From positions 1-20,970 of the forward strand of contig NGBS01000149.1 of the NCBI GenBank assembly GCA_002245135.1: a stretch of DNA of 20,970 nt, written 5' to 3'. The notes under the pieces are model-generated. The model had not been told where the DNA came from, made no database searches, and saw nothing but the letters and a program-made list of their open reading frames with translations. Below, one piece after another: positions 1 to 7,275 of this stretch. How positions within the stretch are numbered: position 1 is the first letter of the stretch; every line of letters starts with the position of its first letter. The position numbers were made by a program, and so were the translations under genes. The DNA comes from Proteromonas lacertae. Taxonomy: Eukaryota; Sar; Bigyra; Opalinata; Proteromonadidae.

Positions 1-449
1 TTGTTCTTCTAGATTTTGAGAGTTAGTATGTTTTTATTCTATCTTCAAACCAATAACCATTTCTTATATAATTTCCCCATAATATTTTTCATTATATACC
101 CATTATATCTTTCATAGCTATCATATGTATTGTTGAAAAATGGAACATAGTATGCTATGTAATCTAATTGGTTTAATAATTCTTTTAATTCATTAAAAAG
201 TATTTCTTTTTTGGTGAATTTCTATTCATTTCATCTTTATAATACCTTAGAAATGTTATTAAAGGATTAAAAATAACATCGGCAAATTGATGTATCAATT
301 TCATCTTCACAGACACTATCAATCCATTTGTATAAATTTAAATATAAATTAGATACTTGTTCTTCTGAAATATTACAAGATATATTTTTACTATTATTAT
401 CAATAGGTGTTATATTATCATATTCATATTTTATTATCGATTTGTTCAT
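1..449 (-). CDS. Partial or worn member of a paired unknown family (copy 1)
   Basis: An open minus-strand frame begins with Met at 449 and runs to 267. Its first 45 or so residues closely match the gene at 20706-20927: both begin MNK, then share YEYDNI, PID, EEQVSNLYLNLYKWI and a Cys near residue 25. Below about 230 the minus strand again looks coding, with a Lys/Leu/Tyr-rich helical stretch, so the gene probably once extended to near the window edge. Relative to the other copy there is extra sequence at roughly 215-275, and I could not find a convincing intron to explain it. No domain is recognised. The residue pattern (EEQVSNLYLNLYKWI) suggests amphipathic helix. Whether this copy is functional, spliced or decayed is unresolved. 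Confidence 0.45.
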
Positions 450-541
450 GGTATTAGATATAAGTATATTTAACCCAATTTTACAAGAAAAAATGAAATA
501 TAAATTGTTAAGAAAATTAAATAGATTTTATGTAATAACTG

Positions 542-1309
542 TTACGCATTTCCTTTAACAACTTTATTCTGATTTAAGTATCTATTATTTTTATCTTTTC
601 TTCTGCATTCTATACATTTTGAAAATAAATCATTTGTTTTGTTATAAATACCCATTTCTTCATATTTTCTTATCTCGCCACAGTAAGAACATCTATTCAT
701 TCCTTCTGGGAGTATTTCAGCTAGTGATCTGCCATCAACTTTGTTTTTACCATACTTCTTATTATTGTTATATTTATTTGCTTTAGAAATTCTGCAAGTT
801 GGACAAGTTGAGTAAGGTTTGTTTGATTTCATATTAATTCCCATAATGCTTATGTGATACATCATGTGACATGATGAACATGATACATATTTATTAGTAT
901 TGTTATTTCCAATGATTATGCTATCATGTAATTGATTTGAAATATTATTATTATTTATTTTAGCTCTTTTTTCCTTATAATAATTCATTCTGTTGCGATA
1001 TTGACAAGCTTTACATATATTACCATATTCACCATTTTTTCTAATAGCTATTTGATGTTCATTTATTATTTTATTGCAGCTTGCACATTTAATAAAATCT
1101 TTATTATTATGAGCATTTGACTCCAACAATTTACAGGTTTTTTTATTCGATTTATTAACAACATTATATTGATAATCAAGACGAGCACACTCTTTGTTTA
1201 TTTTTTTATCATTTTCAATGTCTCTATCAGTATCATCATCACTACTGCTATCACTATCATTTACATATTCTTTTAATAAATTATATAATTCACTAATTTT
1301 TCTTTTCAT
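542..1309 (-). CDS. Three-module CxxC zinc-ribbon protein
   Basis: This 255-residue protein carries three paired CxxC modules at Cys75/78/99/102, 144/147/169/172 and 207/210/232/235. Each has about 20 residues between its two CxxC knuckles, as expected for zinc-ribbon or treble-clef folds that bind one zinc each. Residues 19-37 are an acidic Ser/Asp/Glu stretch (DSDSSSDDDTDRD), followed by basic linkers. Module 3 carries an EEMG-like sequence also found in the next gene upstream (1401-2045), so the two look like tandem duplicates in the same direction, 91 bp apart. Similar CxxC...KPxxxF...CxxC units are known in phage and eukaryotic-virus HNH-associated proteins, but no HNH catalytic residues are visible. 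Nucleic-acid binding is inference. The start is the first Met after an upstream AT-rich gap. Confidence 0.75.
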   Translation of the reverse strand: MKRKISELYNLLKEYVNDSDSSSDDDTDRDIENDKKINKECARLDYQYNVVNKSNKKTCKLLESNAHNNKDFIKCASCNKIINEHQIAIRKNGEYGNICKACQYRNRMNYYKEKRAKINNNNISNQLHDSIIIGNNNTNKYVSCSSCHMMYHISIMGINMKSNKPYSTCPTCRISKANKYNNNKKYGKNKVDGRSLAEILPEGMNRCSYCGEIRKYEEMGIYNKTNDLFSKCIECRRKDKNNRYLNQNKVVKGNA

Positions 1310-1400
1310 AACTATTATAATAATGTATTATGATATAAGAAATTTGGAAATAAAAATATTTCCATAAAATACAATTAAACGAATTAAATAATAGTATAAC

Positions 1401-2045
1401 TTAATCATTATTTTTATTACTTAGAAGATCATTTATTTCATTTAAAAATCTACTACTAAATACAATAAATAATTCATTATTTCTAGTTATTCTTGGTAAA
1501 GTTTTTGTTTTTTCAATTACATTCATTTCATTTATAATATTTGTAACATATTTATAGCATTTAATGCAGATATTGCCATGAATATATTTTTGTTTACAAT
1601 TATACATTTCATCACAGAACAAACATTTGCATTTAATGTATTCTTCTTTTTTATCTATCTTTCTTCCATTCTTTTTGTTTATCTTAATACTATTCTTTGA
1701 TTTATCTCTACACTCTATGCAACATTGATTGACACTTCCTGTTACTTTATTTTTACCCATTTCATCAAATGGTTTTGATTTTTTGCATAAGACACATCTT
1801 GCATAACCTGTTTCTGTTTCATCTGTTTTACATTTAAAGTTAATATTAGATTTATCTCTACATTTAGGGCATATATGATAATATTTATTCCATCTGTTCT
1901 TACCCATTTCCCAATATTGGTATACTTCTTTGCATCTTGAACATTTGATGCTTTCATCAGCTTTTGTATAATATGGCACTTCTATACCATTGTATTTATT
2001 ATTAATTGAAATTATATCATTATTATCATCATTTATAGAATTCAT
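1401..2045 (-). CDS. Three-module CxxC zinc-ribbon protein
   Basis: This 214-residue protein has two clear zinc-ribbon modules (Cys35/38/59/62 and Cys84/87/109/112). A third, more divergent cluster lies near residues 139-163 (CxCxxC ... C ... CxxC). Modules 1 and 2 share a WEMGKN/DEMGKN segment between the Cys pairs, related to the EEMG segment of 542-1309, which supports tandem duplication. The N-terminal 30 residues are Asn/Asp-rich and probably disordered. It is divergently arranged with the plus-strand gene at 2218, with 172 bp of shared upstream DNA between them. Zinc binding is well supported by the spacing. The function is unknown, and a DNA- or RNA-binding role is only a guess from the fold type. 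Confidence 0.75.
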   Translation of the reverse strand: MNSINDDNNDIISINNKYNGIEVPYYTKADESIKCSRCKEVYQYWEMGKNRWNKYYHICPKCRDKSNINFKCKTDETETGYARCVLCKKSKPFDEMGKNKVTGSVNQCCIECRDKSKNSIKINKKNGRKIDKKEEYIKCKCLFCDEMYNCKQKYIHGNICIKCYKYVTNIINEMNVIEKTKTLPRITRNNELFIVFSSRFLNEINDLLSNKNND

Positions 2046-2217
2046 TAATATATATTAATAATACACTTAGAAAATAAAAACTAAATCATAAAGATATCTA
2101 GTATAACATATATATAAATACGTACTACTCATTGATTATTGGATGTTTGCATTATAGATTTAAAAATATAAATAATAAATCATTTATATTTTTCTCGATA
2201 TAGTATAATCAATCTAT
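2046..2217. promoter_or_regulatory. Shared upstream region of two divergent genes
   Basis: This 172-bp AT-rich stretch separates the starts of a minus-strand zinc-ribbon gene and the plus-strand gene at 2218, so it must hold both promoters. I see TATA-like runs but no motif shared with other genes in the window. Confidence 0.4.
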
Positions 2218-2991
2218 ATGCCTGACACAATAACACATATTTTAAGACCGAGTGGTTTAAATAGAAAATGGGTGATAAAAGGTGTAATAAAAAACATTAT
2301 AGAAGATGAAGATGATGATAAATATATCATTTCTATTAGAATTGATAAAGACTTTAGACTTATTTATTGGAATTTGTCTGAGTATGTTGAACTTAAAAGA
2401 AACCAATATGTTAAAGAATTAGAAGATACTGAAGATTATCATGGAAATTATTTTGTAAGAGATATTGTTAGTGACTGGTTTAAAGGTCAAGGTAAAAGTG
2501 TCCCATCAACAATCAAAATAAAATATGGATTTGATTCTTTTATATTGTGGAAAGATCAGTTATCTTTTCATGATATTAAAGGTGAGATGAGTATTTATGA
2601 TAGAATTTGTTATGAACTAATTGATACATATTTAGAAGTAAAACATAATGAAGCTAAAGATATAGCATATGTATATGTAAAACACAAATTATTAGAAGAT
2701 GGTTTTTCTGTTTATGATGATGATAAATATTTACTTGAAGATTTAAAATATTATCCTAAAGATACTGAAGAATTAATTGAAGAGTCATGTATAAAATGTA
2801 GAAGAAACATGAAAGGTGATGAATCTTATTCACCACAGTATGGTCCTGTCAGATATGGTAAAGGTTCATTAAATAAAAGATATAAGAGAAAATTTGATTT
2901 GAAAAAGTTATCAAAAATTAATAAAAAGTTTAAAAAAGATCATGAAAATGATGATATTTTATTTCAATTAGATGATTGGGAATTTGATTAA
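2218..2991 (+). CDS. Unknown acidic/basic protein with OB-fold-like N-terminus
   Basis: This 257-residue single-exon protein has near residues 15-30 the string NRKWVIKGVI. It is followed by an acidic loop and a beta-like stretch (YIISIRI), the pattern of the first strands of many OB-fold single-stranded DNA-binding proteins. The gene at 18565 starts the same way (NKWIIKGTVEKI), so the two are related. The middle contains aromatic-rich segments (DWF, ILWKD). Near residue 195 is a lone CxxC (CIKC), and residues 219-240 are strongly basic (KRYKRKFDLKK, KINKKFKK), followed by an acidic tail ending in DDWEFD. Basic patch plus acidic tail is common in single-stranded DNA-binding proteins. The OB-fold call is inference from pattern, with no catalytic motif seen. 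It is convergent with 3128-3484. Confidence 0.7.
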   Translation: MPDTITHILRPSGLNRKWVIKGVIKNIIEDEDDDKYIISIRIDKDFRLIYWNLSEYVELKRNQYVKELEDTEDYHGNYFVRDIVSDWFKGQGKSVPSTIKIKYGFDSFILWKDQLSFHDIKGEMSIYDRICYELIDTYLEVKHNEAKDIAYVYVKHKLLEDGFSVYDDDKYLLEDLKYYPKDTEELIEESCIKCRRNMKGDESYSPQYGPVRYGKGSLNKRYKRKFDLKKLSKINKKFKKDHENDDILFQLDDWEFD

Positions 2992-3127
2992 AACTATATA
3001 TGGTATTATGATTTAAATAAATATAAACTAACTTTAATAATATACTAAAAATATCATTTTGGGAGTTAATGTTACGACTAACACAATATAATAATATCAG
3101 AATGAGACTAATTAATTGAGACATTAA

Positions 3128-3484
3128 TTAATGATATAATCCGTAGATTACTTTGTCTAAGTCCAATCCAAATTTTTCTTTTATTTCTTTTTTTGCTTTT
3201 ATATCATGCTTTGTAATGTACCTATCCATTAGTTCATCAAATTCTTCTGGATCCTCGCTGTAAATGAATCCTTCATCTAATCCGTTCCTAGCTCGTATAT
3301 TATGTCTTCTTCTTTTTTCTCTCAATTTTTCATCTTTAACATGTTTTAGCATTTCATTATATCTCAATTGATCAGCTAAAGATTCAGATTGCGGTTGTTG
3401 CTCGTTTGACTGAGAAAATATTTTTCTTTTTAGTGATTCAAATATTGTGTATAACCATGATAAAAACTTATATGAACTCTGCAT
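3128..3484 (-). CDS. Small highly charged protein of unknown function
   Basis: This 118-residue protein is not recognised. It opens with a hydrophobic/aromatic stretch (residues 4-20: SYKFLSWLYTIFESL), which could be an amphipathic helix or weak membrane anchor. It continues with a Gln/Ser-rich segment (30-40) and then a long charged helical region with a basic cluster, LREKRRRHNIRARN (about 54-67). The tail (DEGFIYSEDPEEFDELMDRY) is acidic. Heptad-like Leu/Ile spacing suggests coiled coil. It lies downstream of 3622-4515 on the same strand, 137 bp away, but separate transcripts are more likely than an operon in a eukaryote. Confidence 0.55.
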   Translation of the reverse strand: MQSSYKFLSWLYTIFESLKRKIFSQSNEQQPQSESLADQLRYNEMLKHVKDEKLREKRRRHNIRARNGLDEGFIYSEDPEEFDELMDRYITKHDIKAKKEIKEKFGLDLDKVIYGLYH

Positions 3485-3621
3485 TTTATAAACTAAAAAA
3501 TAAAAATAACTAAAGAAAACATGGAATAATACTTTTTGTATATTATACAGATGATTTTACCCAATAGTATAATACATTATATAGAATCAATAAACTTAAA
3601 ATTATAATTACATGCGTATTG

Positions 3622-4515
3622 TTACCATATATCACTTAAATTTAACATATCATTACATAGAATTGGACTAAATTCAATATTATTTGAATCATCATATGAG
3701 TTTGAATAAATTTCACATCCTCTGTATTGATTAAGGTGTTGCTGCAATGTCTCTATTTTATCTTTTATATTCTCTATATTAGTTTCGTTTTCATTAACAA
3801 TTAGATTATTCTTTGTATCTTCAATATTTGTTTTATGAAATGTATTTATAGGCAATACAGGTGGCTGATTAATTAAATCATCAATATTAATATTTTCTTG
3901 GCTTTTTGATTCAATTTGGTCTATCTGAAGATAGTCTTTTTGTTGCGCAGAATCTATTTCATTTGATATATTCTTAGAAGAATCATTTATGTTTTTTCTT
4001 TTAGTGTTTCTCTTTCTCTTGATGGAGTTATCATTATTAGAATTTCTTTTTCTTTTAATGTTAAATAATATTTTTGAATCAATATTAATATTATTGCCTA
4101 CGCTAACAGGCGGTATATTTAATGCATCATCAATTTCCTCAAAAATAATATTATTTATATAACTATTATTATTCACTAAAGATGTAAAGAAATTATTAAG
4201 AGCATTAATATATCTTGAAATGGCATATTCGCTATATACTGATGAATCATTCTTATTGTAACAATTATTTATCTTTTCTTCTATAAATTTATAAACATTA
4301 TCAGATAATATTAACAATTTCTTCCATTGAGTTACATTAACATTATTGTATAAAGTATCATCTTTTTCTTTGGAATAGCAACTTCTTTTGGTGTTTATGA
4401 CATCTCCATCTTCTTTACATAATGCATTATCATGCTTGTTTGTTGAAGCAATAGAATGAAGAATATTTGATTCATCATTGCTACTAATGTTATTATAATT
4501 TGGTTCTGAATTCAT
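3622..4515 (-). CDS. Asn/Asp/Lys-rich protein with nuclear-localisation-like clusters
   Basis: This 297-residue single-exon protein is not recognised. Residues 1-60 are Asn/Ser-rich and disordered. Residues 64-145 look helical and folded (TQWKKLLILSDNVYKFIEEKI, then YAISRYINALNNFFTSLV). Residues about 153-175 hold two basic clusters (KRKRN and KRKRNTKRKN) separated by a short acidic/Asn linker, which resembles a bipartite nuclear localisation signal. The C-terminal third is again low complexity, with a possible short coiled coil (IENIKDKIETLQQHL). A nuclear location is inferred from the basic clusters only. The long intact frame in such AT-rich DNA supports it being a real gene. Confidence 0.6.
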   Translation of the reverse strand: MNSEPNYNNISSNDESNILHSIASTNKHDNALCKEDGDVINTKRSCYSKEKDDTLYNNVNVTQWKKLLILSDNVYKFIEEKINNCYNKNDSSVYSEYAISRYINALNNFFTSLVNNNSYINNIIFEEIDDALNIPPVSVGNNINIDSKILFNIKRKRNSNNDNSIKRKRNTKRKNINDSSKNISNEIDSAQQKDYLQIDQIESKSQENINIDDLINQPPVLPINTFHKTNIEDTKNNLIVNENETNIENIKDKIETLQQHLNQYRGCEIYSNSYDDSNNIEFSPILCNDMLNLSDIW

Positions 4516-4623
4516 GTTATAAATAATAAATAGTTTGTAAGAAAAAGACTAGTGAAATTAATATGAAAATATAAAAGAAACTAATAAAATGAATAAATGA
4601 AAACCAATGTTTTTATATAAGTG

Positions 4624-5337
4624 TTATATAGCTTTTTTATTTAGTTTATGCAAATAATGTCTTACACATTTATGACACTTATTATTATACTGCATCTTTG
4701 CTTTGTGTTTTATTTTTCTGCAAATATAACATCTCTGTTCATCATCACTTAATTCTTCATTAGAATATCTCTTTCTATTATATAAATAATTTTGTTGAAA
4801 TTTAAAACACATTTTACATAAATCTTTTATAACAAATGCATTATATTTATCATTATAACATCCATCACAGTTAAAACATCTAAATTTATCATCAATAGCT
4901 GTATCTTCCATATTAATATCAGATAATTCATTTTCTATAATATTATTAGAAGCTTTTTCTCTTTTATATTTTCTGCAAGTACTACACATTTTATATTCTT
5001 TACCTTTTTCATTCTTAAAATCATCTATTGGTTTATTTTTATTACATCTTGAGCATATTTTAGGTCTGCTAACTAAATTATAAGGAATTGTATTTGAATC
5101 ATTTTCATCATTTATATCTTTTATATCAGTATCAGATATTTCATTTTTTATTTTTCTATAATTAGAAACACTTATTCTTTTTTCTTCTCTGCATTTGCTA
5201 CACATTTGACATTGTTTACCTTTGTCATTCATAAAATCATTTATTGGATAATATTGATTACATTTTCGACATTTATTATCTCTTCTTTCTAAATCAAATG
5301 GATTTGTATTTGAGTCATTTTCAAGAATTGGATTCAT
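4624..5337 (-). CDS. Four-module zinc-ribbon protein with internal duplication
   Basis: This 237-residue protein has modules at Cys23/26/46/49 and Cys95/98/118/121, then a third beginning at Cys154/157 and a fourth near the C-terminus (CYIC ... CHKC). The first two modules sit in a clear internal repeat: residues 5-55 and 78-127 share ENDSNT, a P-F/Y-D/N-L start, the PIxDFxNxKGK loop and CSxCR. The inverted paralogue at 13305-13757 has only one copy of this unit, followed by the same two C-terminal modules (LCKxCFKF, RCxICRKxK, CxKCxRHxxHKL). This gene therefore gained a module, or the other lost one. Its upstream DNA shares a 20-bp motif with the paralogue. The function is unknown; zinc binding is strongly suggested. 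Confidence 0.75.
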   Translation of the reverse strand: MNPILENDSNTNPFDLERRDNKCRKCNQYYPINDFMNDKGKQCQMCSKCREEKRISVSNYRKIKNEISDTDIKDINDENDSNTIPYNLVSRPKICSRCNKNKPIDDFKNEKGKEYKMCSTCRKYKREKASNNIIENELSDINMEDTAIDDKFRCFNCDGCYNDKYNAFVIKDLCKMCFKFQQNYLYNRKRYSNEELSDDEQRCYICRKIKHKAKMQYNNKCHKCVRHYLHKLNKKAI

Positions 5338-5376
5338 TCTTTTATTTTAATAATCAAAAAATACAAGAAAAAAGAA

Positions 5377-5396
5377 AATGAAAATCTTATCGAAAA
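5377..5396 (-). promoter_or_regulatory. Motif shared with the inverted paralogue's upstream region
   Basis: On the minus strand this reads TTTTCGATAAGATTTTCATT, about 40-60 bp upstream of the zinc-ribbon start at 5337. The identical 20 bases occur at 13244-13263, upstream of the paralogue at 13305. Flanking bases differ, so the motif may be kept by selection rather than by recent duplication. Confidence 0.5.
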
Positions 5397-5426
5397 ATTC
5401 AATTATAAAATAAAGACAAAACAAAG

Positions 5427-5744
5427 TTCTCACTGATTATTCAATTTTTCTATTTCATCAATATATTAAATCTTCTTCTTTTAACTTGATATTATCAATA
5501 ATAGAATCTTATACATAGACAAATATAATAGATCAAAAATAATAAAGATTATATATATACAGATCATACTATGATAGATGAATTTTCTCACTGATTATTC
5601 AATTTTTCTATTTCATCAATATATTAAATCTTCTTCTTTTAACTTGATATTTTCAAATATAGAATCTTATACATAGACAAATATAATAGATCAAAAATAA
5701 TAAAGATTATATATATACAGATCATACTATGAGAGATGAATTTT
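5427..5744. repeat. Near-perfect tandem repeat, two units of 158 bp
   Basis: The unit beginning TTCTCACTGATTATTC at 5427 starts again at 5585 and ends with the same GATGAATTTT. Only a handful of differences are visible between the copies, so the duplication is recent. It fills most of the gap between the zinc-ribbon gene start and the end of the Ser/Asp-rich gene. No coding potential was seen in it. Confidence 0.9.
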
Positions 5745-5793
5745 CAATATAAAACAATTTCAAATTATAGTAAGTATTGATAATAAAAGTTAA

Positions 5794-6447
5794 TTATTTT
5801 TTATCTTGTAATACCTTCTTAGTGATATTCTTCAACAGTTTTGTATCTAAGTTATGATGCTTAAACAACTTATCTTCCAACTCCTTCTTCTTAAAAACTG
5901 TATCATAATACCTTTGAAGATCCAAAGCTAAATTTACGTCAGCTGCTGCTTTGAACGATAACTCTTCTCTGGCAGCCTTTGCTCTCTTTCTTCCGTTTCT
6001 AATTCTATTACCAACTAAACTCTCGTTTCTCAGCTTCTTTATCTCCTCATAAGTTAAAGTGTCCTGTGGTGGAGGAGGCTCTTGAACAGTAGAGTTAATT
6101 AAACGCCTAACATTCGATTCTGTATCAGGTGGAGTTGTTGGTGAGTATAATGGTGATTCATCTTTTGGTGGCTCACCATTGGGTGATTCAATCTTAATAG
6201 ATAAAGACCTGTATGGATTAAAAGGGTTAAATGAAGCACCTGTTACTGGTACACCTATAAATTATAATATAATATAAGTTATACTATATTTTGGTCTTTT
6301 GATACCAGCAGCCTTATCTTCTAAATAAATTGTCTTACAAATTTTTCTGATTTTAGGATTAGAGATACTATCAATATCTCTCTCATAATCACTATCTGTA
6401 TCACTATCACTATCAGATACGTAAACAATTTTATGTAAGTGAGACAT
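5794..6447 (-). CDS. Ser/Asp-rich N-terminus, basic helical C-terminus; unknown family, copy A
   Basis: This is a two-exon gene (6447-6285 and 6254-5794) with one 30-nt GT-AG intron, encoding about 207 residues. The N-terminus holds an acidic run (SDSDSDTDSD) followed by a short domain ending AAGIKRPKY. Exon 2 opens with PVTGASFNPFNPYR, then a Pro-rich linker (SPLYSPTTPPD, PPPPQD). It ends with a charged helical region (TYEEIKKLRNESLVG, GRKRAKAAREEL, LDLQRYYDTVFKKKEL). The paralogue at 12302-13099 aligns throughout, which confirms the splice site: in both genes the intron interrupts the same Ser codon. The fold is unrecognised. The basic/acidic layout suggests a chromatin- or DNA-associated protein, but that is inference. 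It is the first gene inside the left inverted-repeat end. Confidence 0.8.
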
Positions 6448-6650
6448 GTTAATAAAGCAAAAAATATTTTATGCTGAAAAGTTCAGGAAAATGTCGAATG
6501 AATTCAAGATGCAATTTTTATATTGTTAAAATAAAATTGATTTATTTGATGATTTATCATTCATTTGATAAATTCTTGATGTTTTTGATGATTTATGCAT
6601 CAAATATTATAAAAAAATAATTACATAATAATGATTAAATAGATCTAACT
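6448..6650 (-). promoter_or_regulatory. Upstream region shared with the inverted paralogue
   Basis: On the minus strand this region contains AAAACATCAAGAA, then a CAAATGAAT block, TATAAAAATT, TTGCATCT and TTCATTC followed by CATTTTCCTGA, before the start codon. The same blocks in the same order lie at about 12165-12275, upstream of the copy at 12302. The order and spacing are well kept while the bases between them have drifted. Confidence 0.55.
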
Positions 6651-6720
6651 AGGGTTAGGGTTAGTGACTTATAGATGTAGCGACCTGTTCTACCCCGGGG
6701 CTTTGCTACTGTAGAGAAAA
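6651..6720. repeat. Left end of an inverted repeat, GC-rich core
   Basis: This is a short GC-rich island in AT-rich DNA. It contains AGGGTTAGGGTTAG (6651-6664), a 23-bp core (6673-6695) whose reverse complement reads GGTAGAACAG then GTCGCTACATCTA, and CCCCGGGG (6693-6700). The core matches 12000-12022 in inverted orientation at 21 of 23 positions. It lies outside the Ser/Asp-rich gene, as its partner does on the right, and probably marks an element end or a duplication boundary. Confidence 0.75.
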
Positions 6721-6987
6721 ACTATAGATTTGTACAGCTATACTGATTATGATGTAGAACTTTTCCGCAAAATTATTAAACATTACTGGATATTCTGGAT
6801 ATGGGAACACTAAAATATCCTGTTGACTCATATCCTCTATAATATATTATTTAATCTTTTATACACTAAATGTGACTTTATTGTCTCCTTTATTTTCTAA
6901 TGATTCTAATTTTTCTTTTATCTCTACAATTTTTTGTTGACACATACTATAACTATTCAATAATAACGGATTTATACTCTGATTCAT
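6706..6987 (-). CDS. Possible small two-exon gene ending in the repeat core
   Basis: A Met at 6987 opens a 40-codon frame with a helical, coiled-coil-like stretch (CQQKIVEIKEKLESLENKG). A 30-nt GT-AG candidate intron (6837-6866) would join it in frame to a second segment containing QDILVFPYPEYPVMFNNF. That segment stops at 6706, inside the inverted-repeat end. The result would be 83 residues. The intron size fits the short introns proven in neighbouring genes, but there is no paralogue to confirm it. Upstream (6990-7150) other frames are also open, including one with a hydrophobic stretch, so the gene may be longer or may be a remnant. No function is recognised. Confidence 0.3.
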
Positions 6988-7275
6988 CACATACTGAACT
7001 AAATGAAAGATAACACAACAGTGATTGAAAATAATAACACCTAGCGCTAGAATAGAGTTCCTGATCTCTTAATTCATCTGCCTAATCTCATTATAGAATC
7101 TAATTAACATACAATCTCAATATATTTATTGTAACGATAAAAATTCATTTTGATTATGAATTAAAAAAGCTTACACTTTATCTAACAGTCAAAATCATTT
7201 ATAAAATAATAAAATATAATTAGCAGTATTATAGAATTTAAAATATGGTATATTTATCAACAAACAAACTCTCTA

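Noticed and set aside
328-558. Plus-strand frame opposite the end gene, and its counterpart at 20665-20940
   Set aside because: Both are antisense shadows. Conservation between the copies is better explained by the minus-strand protein, whose substitutions are conservative.
5427-5744. CRISPR-like array
   Set aside because: There are only two long adjacent units with no spacers, in a eukaryotic context.
6651-6664. Telomere end
   Set aside because: Only two TTAGGG-type units are present, in the middle of gene-bearing DNA. This is far too few for a telomere, so they are noted only as part of the repeat boundary.
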